A stretch of 64,000 nt of DNA from Ridgeia piscesae (taxonomy: Eukaryota > Annelida > Polychaeta > Sabellida > Siboglinidae): the NCBI GenBank assembly GCA_025642075.2, contig JAODUO010000876.1, positions 62,501 to 126,500 of the forward strand, in the 5' to 3' direction. A program made the position numbers and the translations under genes. This document shows, one piece after another, positions 23,345 to 36,366 of the stretch. The notes under the pieces are model-generated. The model had not been told where the DNA came from and ran no database searches. It was given only the letters and a program-made list of their open reading frames with translations. How positions within the stretch are numbered: the first letter of the stretch is position 1; every line of letters begins with the position of its first letter.

Positions 23345-26300
23345 GAGATGACTGTGTGAGGAAATATGACAGGACTTTGTGAGGTGATATGACAGGACTG
23401 TGTGAGGAGATATGACAGGACTGTGTGAGGTGATATGACAGGACTGTGTGAGGATATGACAGGACTGTGTGAGGAGATATGACAGGACTGTGTGAGGAGA
23501 TATGACACGACTGTGTAAAGAGATATGACAGGACTGTGTGAGGAGATATGACAGGACTGTGTGAGAGATATGACAGGACTGTGTGAGGAGATATGACACG
23601 ACTGTGTAAACAGATATGACAGTACTGTGTGAGGAGATATGACAGGACTGTGTGAGGATATGACAGGACTGTGTGAGGAGATATGACAGGACTGTGTGAG
23701 GAGATATGACAGGACTGTGTGAGGAGATATGACAGGACTGTGTGAGGAGATATGACAGTACTGTGTGAGGAGATATGACAGGACTGTGTGAGGAGATATG
23801 ACAGGACTGTGTGAGGAGATATGACAGGACTATGTGAGGAGATATGACAGGACTGTGTGAGACAGATATGACAGGACTGTGTGAGGAGATATGACAGGAC
23901 TGTGTGAGGAGATATGACAGGACTATGTAAACAGATATGACAGGACTGTGTGAGGAGATATGACAGTACTGTGTGAGGAGATATGACAGGACTGTGTAAA
24001 CAGATATGACAGGACTGTGTGAGGAGATATGACAGGACTGTGTGAGGAGATATGACAGGACTGTGTGAGGAGATATGACAGGACTGTGTGAGGAGATATG
24101 ACAGGACTGTGTGAGGAGATATGACAGGACTGTGTGAGGAGATATGACAGGACTGTGTGAGGAGATATGACAGGACTGTGTGAGGAGATATGACAGGACT
24201 GTGTGAGGAGATATGACAGTACTGTGTGAGGAGATATGACAGGACTGTGTGAGGAGATATGACAGGACTGTGTGAGGAGATATGACAGGACTGTGTGAGG
24301 AGATATGACAGGACTGTGGGAAGGAGGATATGACAGGGGTACTGTGTGAGGAGATATGACAGGACTGTGTGAGGAGATATGACAGGACTGTGTGAGGAGA
24401 TATGACAGGACAGAGTATGAAGACTGTGAGGAGATATGACAGGACTGTGTGAGGAGATATGACAGGACTGTGTGAGGAGATATGACAGTACTGTGTGAGG
24501 AGATATGACAGGACTGTGTGAGGAGATATGACAGGACTGTGTGAGGAGATATGACAGGACTGTGTGAGAGATATGACAGGACTGTGTGAGAGATATGACA
24601 GGACTGTGTGAGGAGATATGACAGGACTGTGTGAGGAGATATGACAGACTGTGTGAGGAGATATGACAGGACTGTGTGAGGAGATATGACAGGACTGTGT
24701 GAGGAGATATGACAGGACTGTGTGAGGAGATATGACAGGACTGTGTGAGGAGATATGACAGGACTGTGTGAGGAGATATGACAGGACTGTGTGAGGAGAT
24801 ATGACAGGACTGTGTGAGGAGATATGACAGGACTGTGTGAGGAGATATGACAGTACTGTGTGAGGAGATATGACAGGACTGTGTGAGGAGATATGACAGG
24901 ACTGTGTGAGGAGATATGACAGGACTGTGTGAGGAGATATGACAGGACTGTGTGAGGAGATATGACAGGACTGTGTGAGAGATATGACAGGACTGTGTGA
25001 GGAGATATGACAGGACTGTGTGAGGAGATATGACAGGACTGTGTGAGGAGATATGACAGGACTGTGTGAGGAGATATGACAGGACTGTGTGAGGAGATAT
25101 GACAGGACTGTGTGAGGAGATATGACAGGACTGTGTGAGGAGATATGACAGGACTGTGTGAGGGATATGACAGGACTGTGTGAGAGATATGACAGGACTG
25201 TGTGAGGGATATGACAGGACTGTGTGAGGAGATATGACAGGACTGTGTGAGGAGATATGACAGGACTGTGTGAGGAGATATGACAGTACTGGTGAGAGAG
25301 ATATGACAGTACTGTGTGAGGAGATATGACAGGACTGCGTGAGGAGATATGACAGGACTGTCGTGAGGGATATGACAGGACTGTGTGAGGAGATATGACA
25401 GGACTGTGTGAGGAGATATGACAGGACTGTGTGAGGAGATATGACAGGACTGTGTGAGGAGATATGACAGGACTGTGTGAAGAGATATGACAGGACTGTG
25501 TGAGGAGATATGACAGGACTGTGTGAGGAGATATGACAGGACTGTGTGAGGAGATATGACAGGACTGTGTGAGGAGATATGACAGGACTGTGTGAGGAGA
25601 TATGACAGGACTGTGTGAGGAGATATGACAGGACTGTGTGAGGAGATATGACAGGACTGTGTGAGGAGATATGACAGGACTGTGTGAGGAGATATGACAG
25701 GACTGTGTGAGGAGATATGACAGGACTGTGTGAGGAGATATGACAGGACTGTGTGAGGAGATATGACAGGACTGTGTGAGGAGATATGACAGGACTGTGT
25801 GAGGAGATATGACAGGACTGTGTGAGGAGATATGACAGGACTGTGTGAGGAGATATGACAGGACTGTGTGAGGAGATATGACAGGACTGTGTGAGGAGAT
25901 ATGACAGGACTGTGTGAGGAGATATGACAGGACTGTGTGAGGAGATATGACAGGACTGTGTGAGGAGATATGACAGGACTGTGTGAGGAGATATGACAGG
26001 ACTGTGTGAGGAGATATGACAGGACTGTGTGAGGAGATATGACAGGACTGTGTGAGGAGATATGACAAGTGGGGACTGTGTGAGGAGATATGACAGGACT
26101 GTGTGAGGAGATATGACAGTACTGTGTGAGGAGATATGACAGGACTGTGTGAGGAGATATGACAGTACTGTGTGAGGAGATATGACAGGACTGTGTGAGG
26201 AGATATGACAGGACTGTGTGAGGAGATATGACAGTACTGTGTGAGGAGATATGACAGTACTGTGTGAGGAGATATGACAGTACTGTGTGAGGAGATATGA

Positions 26301-26768
26301 CAGGACTGTGTGAGGAGATATGACAGGACTGTGTGAGGAGATATGACAGGACTGTGTGAGAGAGATATGACAGGACTGTGTGAGGAGATATGACAGGACT
26401 GTGTGAACAGATATGATAGGACTGTGTGAGGAGATATGACAGTACTGTGTGAGGAGATATGACAGGACTGTGTGAGGAGATATGATAGGACTGTGTGAGG
26501 AGATATGACAGTACTGTGTGAGGAGATATGACAGGTACTGTGTGAAGAGATATGACAGGACTGTGTGAGGAGATATGACAGGACTGTGTGAGGAGATATG
26601 ACAGTACTGTGTGAGGAGATATGATAGGACCTGTGTGAGGAGATATGACAGGACTGTGTGAGGAGATGTGACAGTACTGTGTGAGGTGATATGACAGGAC
26701 TGTGTGAGGAGATATGACAGGACTGTGTGAGGTGATATGACAGGACTGTGTGAGGAGATATGACAGCA
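23345..26768. repeat. 23-bp minisatellite, about 3.4 kb (about 149 copies)
   Basis: Unit TGTGTGAGGAGATATGACAG plus GAC, with point variants (AGTACTG, ACACGAC, TAAACAG) and a few short indels. It makes up most of the intron between c10 and c11 and starts about 96 nt from the c10 donor. The minus-strand ORFs of over 900 codons are Ser/His/Leu-rich products of the repeat. Confidence 0.98.
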
Positions 26769-26864
26769 CTATGTCAGCAAGACTGAACCTGCTTTAATGC
26801 TAGGTTCTGTTTAGATGACAGGGATAAACACCTCCCAAGACTAAACAGCTCATAAAAGCCTCAC

Positions 26865-26981
26865 CTGTTGATGAGAGAGACGAGGGCCTGGAAGGCCTCC
26901 AAGTAGAGCCCCATCACAAATCCCTCGAGGGCTTCCATTCCTGTCAGGGAGTTGTCTGTGGCTGTGCCAGGTTTCTCAGCC
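26865..26981 (-). CDS. MYO18A: MYO18A exon c10: motor
   Basis: 117 nt; 1 nt completes Arg, 38 codons, 2 nt out. Reads GMEALEGFVMGLYLEAF then QALVSLIN, the helix preceding the switch II strand. Donor AACAG|GTGAGG. The following intron carries about 3.4 kb of 23-bp minisatellite beginning about 96 nt after this donor. Confidence 0.92.
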
Positions 26982-27667
26982 CTGAGCATAGACAAATATA
27001 TCTAATTAGTATCTTTATTCAGACAGAAAATTCACCCATATGAAAAAGTATAGGATTTTATGCTCACACAACAATGGTCTGTTTTGCCTTTTTCTAATGC
27101 AGATCCTACACTTAGTTCTTCCATTCTTCATATGTTTATTGCATAAAAGTGATAATTCACTATCATGTAGTTGTTATGGACAAATGCACTAAATGAATAA
27201 GTTAATAAAGTAAGTATATAAAGACAATGCATAAATAAGTTGTGAAATAAGTATATAAATAAATAAATAATTGAAGAACAAAAAATGCTGCTGTTGTTTC
27301 ACTAAATAAATTAATGAAGAAAATATAAATTACATAATTAACGAATAACTAAAATGTGCTGTTTTCAGAGTTTTTTATGCAACAGGTCAAGTGATGGATA
27401 AAAAATTAAAAATTAAATTAAAATGTGAAACATTGATGAAATAGTTACAAAACTCTCTCTATGCTACCATCATTACTAATAATCCTACCTAGTAAGCAAA
27501 GATTATGTGATTAATTTGCTCAGACCTGTTCCGAATACATAAAAATTTCAAAAATGCATCCTCCTGAATAAAACAGCATGTTCTTTAACAACACCGTATC
27601 ATACGAAAATTTAGTTTTTACACACAACACATTCCAGCTGACACAAGAGATTGGTCGTCATGGTTAC

Positions 27668-27791
27668 CTGAGTGTATTTTGTGCTGCCACCTGGAAGATG
27701 CTTCTTGCCAATGCTTCGACTGTTGTACCAAGGACTGCTGCTGCCCTCTGGGCCGCCACCGGTCGAGCGAACTGATACTTGTTATTCTGAC
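27668..27791 (-). CDS. MYO18A: MYO18A exon c9: motor
   Basis: Enters with 2 nt (GGT Gly), then 40 codons and 2 nt. Contains QNNKYQFARPVAAQRAA then VLGTTVEALARSIFQ, matching vertebrate QFAR...LLGCSLEELSSAIF. Acceptor TCACTAG, donor CTCAG|GTAACC. The nearer AG at TATCAG was rejected because it breaks the frame. Confidence 0.9.
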
Positions 27792-28504
27792 CTAGTGACA
27801 GAAGTAGGAACTAAGTCAAGTTTGAAATCCAAGGTCAACTTTGCACAACCCAAGGTTGATGTTTGACTAGACTCCGACGGTTGGATAAACCACAGCATCC
27901 ACTGCTGGTAGTTCAATATATTCATAAATGTATCATGTGACTTATGAAAAACTAAAGGAAAATGATAAATGTTTCTTATGGTTTTTCCGCTGGTTTTTAT
28001 ATCAAATGATATTTTTGCAATTTGCAACACCCGCCAATCATCAAAGAGTGGTGCAGAGTAAAACTCAAACAAATTACCACATAAAACCACACCCGATTAT
28101 TTAAGCAACTCCACCTGTCGTTGAGATAAATCATGGCTGCTGCAGATTACAAATGCATTAGTTCACATATACATGTAATTAATCGAATAAATTCGAAAGT
28201 GACGACTACATCCCCCACCATTGCAACTGGCAGTTTTTCAACATTAACACAATAATAAAACATTCAGTTGTTTATTTTTCATTTAGTTGTATTTTTACAC
28301 ATATTTTATTAAACTGTTCACATTTTCTTCCAAATACCGGACTGGGCCCCTGCAGGGCAGTGAAAGCCCAACGAAGGCTATTGAAGCTTATGCGCTTGTG
28401 TGGACCGGCATATGCTCTCTTGAAATACTTCAAATGTAAACCCATTAAGAGCACTGGAAAGGGATAAAACTTTTACTGTTTACTGCTAATATGTACCGGC
28501 ATAC

Positions 28505-28649
28505 CTTTCACACAGGAGGCCACCCCCAGGTGGTAGACTGCTGCGAGGACGGAGTAGATGGCCATCGACTCGTCCTTGCGGAAGCCCAGAAGGCCGAGGG
28601 AATGATGCAGCTTCGCCCATGCCTGAGTCGCTCTCTGGCGGTCCTCTTG
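28505..28649 (-). CDS. MYO18A: MYO18A exon c8: motor
   Basis: 48 codons plus 1 nt. Starts QEDRQRATQAWAKLHH, continues LGLLGFRKDE and IYSVLAAVYHLGVASCVK, the helix containing the conserved LAAIYHLG motif. Acceptor CTGCAG at 28650, donor AAAG|GTATGC. Confidence 0.93.
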
Positions 28650-28705
28650 CTGCAGGTACCAGTCAACATCAGATATCCACAACACTCAGAAGTTAACACT
28701 CGATA

Positions 28706-31113
28706 TTATATTTAACACCAGATTTCTACAAGATCCACAAATTAACATATCTATGACTATCATAAATTAACATCATATATCTTTAACACTCCAGTGTTGA
28801 TGACACCAGATATTCACAAGGCTATTATAATTAACACCAGATATCTATAACACTTGTGAATTTGCATATGATATATGACACTAAAAACAATTAAAGCAAA
28901 TATGTAGAACATTTAAGAATTAATGTCACCTAAGACACTAAAGAATTGATATCACATGTATACAATATAAGACAAGTGTCTATGTAACTTACATAGTTGG
29001 GGACAATTAAGAAGCTGATGTTTAGTAATAGTTCGGTGAAGAGACAGTAATCAATTTTTCTCAATACATAACAGAAAGGAAACAGAAATTAGCATTTAAG
29101 AACAACTGTTCTACTGTTGGGTGTTGTTAAGTATAGCATACATCAGATAAGGAAAAGACATCTCCTAATATATCAATGAAATTGCTTTAATTGACAAGTA
29201 CATAAACTTTTATGGACAATTTTATTAATTAGAATTTATCATAGTTTATTGTTGATTTTACCAATAATGCTGCGATAATTTCTTTTGTCACCCTTTATGT
29301 ATATCTTGTGTTAATCGTTAATAGCCGCCCCACAGGGGCTACATGTGGCAGACCGCCACGCAAAAGCAAAGAATGACTGAAAGAATGCCTGTGCCATTTG
29401 CATCATGAGTAAGGTTAGCAACACTATCAGATGTGATTAGATGTGTCATCAGTTTAGTAGTAGTTACTATCATATCTGCTTTCCGTGATTACCAAATCCA
29501 AAGCAGTACACGCACACATTATCATCAACAACGACAGCATCAGGCATTAGTGGTGAAAGCACACGTACGAATATCATCTGCACTAATTAACATTCACCAA
29601 TCATACACCAAGACAAAGTTAAATAATATTGTTGTGCACGAACCAAACTGTTATTATGTGTTGATCTAACGTAAAAGACATCTACTGAATTCTCGGCAAA
29701 GGAAACTTATCAAAGAAATTGTTAATTAAGGGTAATAATAACAAATATTTTATTATAAAGATAATAAAATATATCAGACTAATTGTATCAAACACGAATC
29801 TACACCAACAGTTGATGAAGAACACATGAATCCCGATGCAAATAAAAGTGTAATATATTTGGAATAAAATGTTGTACACATGCACAACAAATGCAGCATT
29901 GATGTGCATCTTCTCAAACCAGATTTAGAATAACGTAAAATAATAATAAATATTTTCATTACATTAAAAAAAATTAACTTTCATGATAAATCATGGTTCA
30001 TGTGTTCTACACGTCCTGTTACCCCAGGGGGGGTTTATAAATCGTCCCCGGCAACACGTACAAACACACACAACAGCAACATAAACAGTACCCTACCTCA
30101 TTCATATCATACACCTGTACAACAGCACAAACATGTCAGGTCATCGCATGCAAACAGTTGTCTACATGCAAGTAGGAAAGTTGCAGTCAGCTTAAAGGTA
30201 CACAATCGAATAGTGTTTTATCGCAAAATCATGCCCTAGTACAGACTATCTATTCTAACAACCTGTTTTAATTAACTTTCAAAAGTATAATCTATCTGTT
30301 ATCTGGTTATCTTGATCAGGGATAACCTAACAGATGGAATACATAGGAAGGGTAAACCAATTTATATAGATTACTCAGAAGATTAAATAAAAATATAAAT
30401 AATTAAAGAAAATAACTATATTTTCATACAATCAGCACAACTAAAATTATGATCATCAACAATTGATCATTGACACTGATAAGTCAAACAGGGGCTTTGG
30501 TGAGCCAGCCACATGAATTTTGAATAACCATTACGTACGTTTATAAATTTGAGATAAGTAAATAACTTGGCCACATCAACAATCTGCTCCAGCTCAAAGT
30601 ACAATTTCTATACTTAAAGCATTCAAACTAAAAAAAAACAATCACGGCTCACTACAGACATTTGATGAACTATCTGATTGAAAAGCTAATATTATATAGA
30701 TAACCTGTATTACCGGTACATGAGATTGCGATTAAAACAATGAAATGTACCTTTATCGTAGAAATGTACATGTTTCGAACTAAACAGCTCAGTATGCATG
30801 AAATATACTAAATTGTAAGCGTAACATAGAATGACCAAGATGCAGATTTGAGCAAATAACTAAACTGCAATGCTAAGGAAGCCAAAGTACCAAATATTAG
30901 CAATCTACGAAAACTACATCTGGCAAGCTGATTTATCCACTCAGAATATTTAGTTTTAGGTCAATACTTTGCCAAGAGATTTAGTTATACTGAAATAGCC
31001 ATTAAAACATCTTGTCAATGATCAAATCATAACGTCATAATACTGCACTGATATCACAGAAGGTACACATTAAAGATATGTTGCTAAGAGATACGGTTGC
31101 TATGGTTACTCAC
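28706..31113. other. Intron between c7 and c8
   Basis: AT-rich; 28.68-28.86 kb contains loosely repeated AATTAACA-CCAGATATCTAT-like segments. No exon seen. Confidence 0.4.
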
Positions 31114-31174
31114 CCGTTGTAATGGGGTCATGAAGACACTGGGATCTCCTAGATTCTCCAACTGCAACTCTTTG
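31114..31174 (-). CDS. MYO18A: MYO18A exon c7: motor, small exon
   Basis: Only 61 nt, so easy to miss. One nt completes Arg, then KELQLENLGDPSVFMTPLQR, ending at CGG|GTGAGT in phase 0. It matches the human segment around LAENNVFGIVPL. Acceptor TTCTTATAG. Length and phases are exactly what c6 and c8 require. Confidence 0.88.
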
Positions 31175-31813
31175 CTATAAGAAACAGATATATTTTTTTG
31201 ATTTAATGCCTCTAACATCACAGGGAGGTCACTAAAACCATTGTGATATCACTAATACCATTGTGATGTCACTAACATCGTAGTACACAGATTATTTAGC
31301 TTACCAAACATGTTAAGTTTCAGAAATGCCAATGCAGGATATTTTAAAATAAATTGGAGGGTCTCATAAAATCTAGCTTTTATATGTAAATTGGAAAGGT
31401 TTAAGAAAATTTGATATTTAATAATAAATTGGAGTAATAAAAAATTATATTAGAAAAGAAAAAAACATTCTATAGACATTAACAGACTGTTTTAATGTGC
31501 AGTTACCAATGTATGGTGATTTAAATAACTCCTATTCAGTCAATTGTTCAGCTGACCGCATGGCTACTGTCTGTGTTTATGAGCTCAGTCTTAGTTTCGT
31601 TTGCAATTAGTTAGTACAATACCCGTCCTCAAGTAAAACAATTATGCCACACCAAAATCGCTAAATTACATAGGGGTTTTTCATTGAATATCCAGGAGAT
31701 TTGCTCGTCCCACTGAGAGATGAGGAGATATAGCAGATTTACAGGAGTTTCCCAGCAAATCCAAACATATTCTATGGCGGATGCTAAATAAAATGGGAAG
31801 AAATCTCCAGTTT

Positions 31814-31876
31814 AATGGAGCAATACTCCATATTAATGGAGCAATACTCCATATTGATGGAGCAATACTCGATATT
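31814..31876. repeat. 21-bp x3 tandem repeat with internal palindrome
   Basis: Three copies of AATGGAGCAATACTCCATAT plus T. Each contains ATGGAG...CTCCAT, able to form a 6-bp hairpin. Located in the c6-c7 intron about 90 nt after the c6 donor. Confidence 0.9.
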
Positions 31877-31963
31877 GTCAAAATTACTTTAATTCTTTGT
31901 ATTACAGCATTGATCAGTAATAGTGTTACGGCTAGCGGACAGTAGGTGTCGCCACAAACTGAC

Positions 31964-32064
31964 CGTAGTTCTGAGTCGATGCCAGCCAGCATCTGGTAGA
32001 AGACATGGAAGGTGGGTTCCCCTTCTGGACGCTTGACCACTCGCGACTTCTCCAGCATGAGAAC
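31964..32064 (-). CDS. MYO18A: MYO18A exon c6: motor
   Basis: 33 codons plus 2 nt. Reads VLMLEKSRVVKRPEGEP then FHVFYQMLAGIDSEL, matching the conserved YLLEKSRV...FHIFYQLLAG block of myosins. The donor is CTACG|GTCAGT; CG plus C of the next exon gives Arg. Confidence 0.92.
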
Positions 32065-34421
32065 CTGACCCACAGACAGACACACTTGGTACAGTAATCA
32101 CTCCACACACTTACACACTGTGCGTTTAAGGATATCCCAAAATTCTACAAAATTAATAACTTTCTGTAGCTTATCATTTCAGGCATCAGATATTTTAAGG
32201 GTGCTCTAAAATATACAATACATGATTTTTGTTTCAACCGAGATTCACCAGGTGGCACCACCAATTCACAATTTCCACATTTACCTAAATCCAACATGGT
32301 GTCGCCAACAATTGAAGAAACATGGTATTTCGTTCCAGTACCTTTGATGATCAATTGTGGTCATAAATCAAAAGAACCCAACAAAAGGTGGTTGTTTCTG
32401 TAACTACACTAATTTTACATGTCAGGACACGTTAACAGTACCCACCACATAATCATAATTTAAAAAAAATAAAAAAACTCAAGATAAAGATACATATTTT
32501 TGTGTATTAAACACAAATAAAAATCACAATGACAAACATATAACGGTATAAGAGTACAAAATGTTTGGTGCTAGGCTAGATTTATGACAAAACACTGCAC
32601 ATTTTGTTTGATTTATTTTGCATATTTCACTGCCACGGCCAGTCTAAACAGAAGTCCTGTTAGTAACATATTTTCCTAGTATAAATCCGTATTTTTTATT
32701 TGAAATTCGGAATCAGTCCACAGTATATTGTCACTGTTAATGTGAACCAATCAAATGCACACAGAACTTCAGATAAAAAATACTGATTTCAACCTAGAAA
32801 ATATTCTGCGTGCAAGTACAATATCATAGAGGGTCTATTTTAGTACAAAAATTACAGGTGCAATGTTTTATAACCCTAACCTCCAGGCACTCAGAGAAGT
32901 TACAAAACATCTGGATTGATAAAGATTACTCGTCAGCCACAGTAGTGAGGGTACAACTCGTGCATACTTTACTTGTGCAAGTGTCTTTTGATAGCTTCTG
33001 TGTTAGTACGATCAGAAACATAACAGGTGAAATAATCTTGTGGGGTGTGATTCTCAAAAAAGTAGGGTTGGTGTAATATACCCTTTTGAGAACATGTCCC
33101 CATACTGATGAGAATAAAGTGAAACACCAATAGATATTTGAAAGATGACATGTTAACTACAGAAGATGCTGAAACATGGCTGACACACAGTGTACTTGTA
33201 TAAGATATACTTAATAAAGTTCACTTATAAAGTGTACTTATAAGTGTACTTAAAAGTATACTTGTGATAGATAGAATGTGAATAACATTTTGGTAATTCC
33301 ATTTCAAATCACTGAATATTTTGGGACAGCTCACGTGGTTTGATCTCAGATTCAATTCAAACTGCTAGCAAATATTCCAAGTGATTCAAGTTAACATATA
33401 TAAGGCATTTTTTATTGGCAACTTATTTGCACACCACAGATGTAGAACTTTGTACTGATCAAGTTTATGCCTAATTTCAAGTCGTTTTATCTCACAGAAT
33501 AATGGTCAAGCAAAACCTGTAATTTCTTGAAATAACTAAAAACATAGAAACCTAATTTGCAGATTGGAAAATAAGCTATCACAAGAATCCTGAGGGGATA
33601 ACTGAAATGTAAAAGTATGCAATCCAGCTTTACAAGCAATCCTGTTTGGGACCCTGAAATACACTCGAACATTTACCTAGCTGTCTGCACGAGTCACTGA
33701 TTACAGAATGTTTGTTACAATCTGAAATTACTTTAAATGAATCTGAGAGCAAAGTGTGTGAGGCTATCAGTAATTTGAGATGAAATAACACATTGGTGTT
33801 AATTTCACAACACACGTGTAACTCTTCAGTTCTTACGTTTACATCTGTTACATTGCTGAATGTCTGAAAATTGAAGGCGTTATTCAATTCTGGGAACTGT
33901 AAATGCTCTCGCACAGGGCAACGGAATACAAAAATTAGTACAGTATATTACGCACGTACACTAAAAAACACATGGGCAACAATTACTGACCATTATATAC
34001 ATTCACATTTGCAGGATAATTTTGCATAACACATAAGGATAATAGGCAACATAATTATTTTGGATGATTATTATAATGATATTGACATAGCAAAACTAGA
34101 TAAAATAAATAGAATAATTACCCGGGACTGCTCTAAAAATGTGTTGTGACAAAAAAACAAATATGATGACATCAAGTTGGAAATAACTAAAGATCTGGTT
34201 GAATAATCAGATAACTTCTTTTGTATGTAAATTATTGGAAACCACCTCACAGGTGCATAAAAACAAAACGGAATGGTCACTCTCAAAACTGATCAGCAAA
34301 AAACAAAAGGAAAGATGATTCACAACGTTGTCAACTGGTGATTGGGTATGTTAGGAGCATTAAATTTCAAGATAAAATTTGTAAAGAAATTACACCTCTA
34401 CGACAGGTGGGAGAAGCTTAC
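32065..34421. other. Intron between c5 and c6
   Basis: AT-rich; degenerate ACTTATAAAGTGTACTT-type repeats at 33.18-33.27 kb. No exon seen. Confidence 0.4.
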
Positions 34422-34564
34422 CTGTATGGAGGCATTAGCCACCTGTCCAACTTGGTCAAAGTCCATGGAGAACAGGTGGGTGAAGCGAGTAGCGCTTGTG
34501 TTCATGATGGTTCGACTGTTACCAAACGCATCAAGCAGGGTGAAGACCGCAGTCAGCTTCTCGG
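34422..34564 (-). CDS. MYO18A: MYO18A exon c5: switch I
   Basis: Enters with 2 nt completing Ser, then 47 codons; phase 0 out (CAG|GTAAGC). Reads [16 protein letters not shown], then the switch-I-like NTSATRFTH where canonical myosins have N-x-x-SSRFG. Ends [13 protein letters not shown]. Loss of the canonical serines is typical of myosin-18 and consistent with weak nucleotide hydrolysis (family knowledge). Confidence 0.94.
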
Positions 34565-35330
34565 CTAGAAACAGAGGGGAGGTTTACCACAAAAGTCACA
34601 TTACATATATATAAAAAAACTTTATTTAAACACCATCAAATGCGGGGATAATGTCCCATTCACGGGTGTGCACCACAACATAAATGTAAAACTAAAAACA
34701 CACATAAGAAAGCTAAACAGAATAATATCTAAAGAAATTACAAGTTGTAAAGTAAAAGTTAATAAGGCAAAAACATAGTTTCTGTGCTTTCAATAATATA
34801 TTGTAAAAACTACCTTGAGTAGATATTAAAATAATGCAAAACATAAACAATTATAGCTGTTGTATAGTTGTTGTTTTTTTGCTTTTGTTGTAGATACAGA
34901 ATGTTAACTGATTGTATCATATTGTTTCAACCCTTATCTGCATTGTTAGGAAGGGTTAGAGATTTATTATAGCACTTGCTCGCTCCATACATGTTTGCAG
35001 CTGATGTTATCCCTATTACATACATTAAATTTTATTACAACTGGAAATTTGTACGGAAATTTGTGGAGAAAACCAAGCAACAAAAAAATTTTATGTTTCA
35101 GAAAAGCCCATTAGCATGGAATCTCAGGACAACCGCAATAACTGTTTTTGGACACCTAAAAATAACACAATTCTCACCTGTCAAAAAAAACAAGGTGCAA
35201 AAATAATTATTTCTGGCATCCGAAAGCACACAGTCGATATGTCCTGTGTGTACTTGGATGCATAAAACAGTTTGTAAAAAAAACACTACAACTAATACAA
35301 TAATTATACTACATCCCTATTATCACTCAC

Positions 35331-35541
35331 ACGAGAGCACACCCCCCACAGAGCCAGCGGTCACCGACAGGTATTGTAGCGCGTGTCGGACACTCGTGGT
35401 CTTGCCACTGCCACTGCGACCAATGAACACCAGCGACTGGTCCTGGCGACTTCCCAGCATGCCACGGTATGCCCGCTGTGCAACCGAGTAGATGTGGGGT
35501 GGCATGTCCTCGGGCTTACAGCCACGGAACATCTGCATCAC
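35331..35541 (-). CDS. MYO18A: MYO18A exon c4: P-loop
   Basis: 70 codons plus 1 nt. Starts [18 protein letters not shown], contains the nucleotide-binding P-loop [10 protein letters not shown] (canonical myosins have GESGAGKT) and ends GGVLS. The donor is CTCTCGT|GTGAGT. The extra T joins the next exon's CC to give Ser, confirming the boundary. The E-to-R and A-to-S changes in the P-loop fit the atypical class XVIII motor. Confidence 0.95.
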
Positions 35542-36366
35542 CTGGTGGCAAAATACGGAAACATTACCGGTCGTCAACAACAGCCAACAACAAAATGACA
35601 AAAATCAGAATGCAAGATCTACAACCAACTGTTATCATGACGATTACATTCAATTACAGGCGAAACATCATGCTAATATGTCTATTCATTTAATTCTTTT
35701 TTAAGAAATCGTAAATTATTCAACATTTATTTATTTATTTTTATATTATTACTATTAATATTTTAATATATTTAATATACATATATAATTAAAATATTTA
35801 TATATATGTTCATATTTGTTATTTATTGCAATTCTAAAATTGTATGTATGTGCAAAGCACCACAAACAAGAAACAATATTGGATGTGGAGCTATACCAAA
35901 TAAAATACTTTATTATTATCATTATACTGGTTATGTCAAAACTAAATTGCTTCTACTTATTAATACTTATAACTTTATTTATAAAGGGGCACTTTACAAA
36001 CATACATATGTACTAAGACGTAACTAAGGTAAAAAATAGCATTGTCTTAAATGTAGTTATTAAAACAATTAAAAATAGAGATCATTAGGAATAAATTATT
36101 TAAATAAATTTATAGGCTATGACATGTGTTTAAAAAAATTTAATACATAATTTAAGCAAGATGATTACAATTTTGTTTTAATAAATATACACTAGGACAT
36201 TCTAAAAAAAATTAAATACGATTTCAGCAAGATGATTAAAAACATTGTTAAAAAAATATATAGATGCTAGGACATTTAAAAAAACACTTAAAATACAATA
36301 CTTGAACCAAGACGGTTAATTATAAAAATGTAAAACAAAATAAATTTATCCAAAGCACATAAAAAT

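Noticed and set aside
23273..26769. Minus-strand ORFs of 931 and 948 codons, Ser/His/Leu-rich
   Set aside because: Direct translation of the 23-bp minisatellite; all three frames are open because the unit lacks stops.
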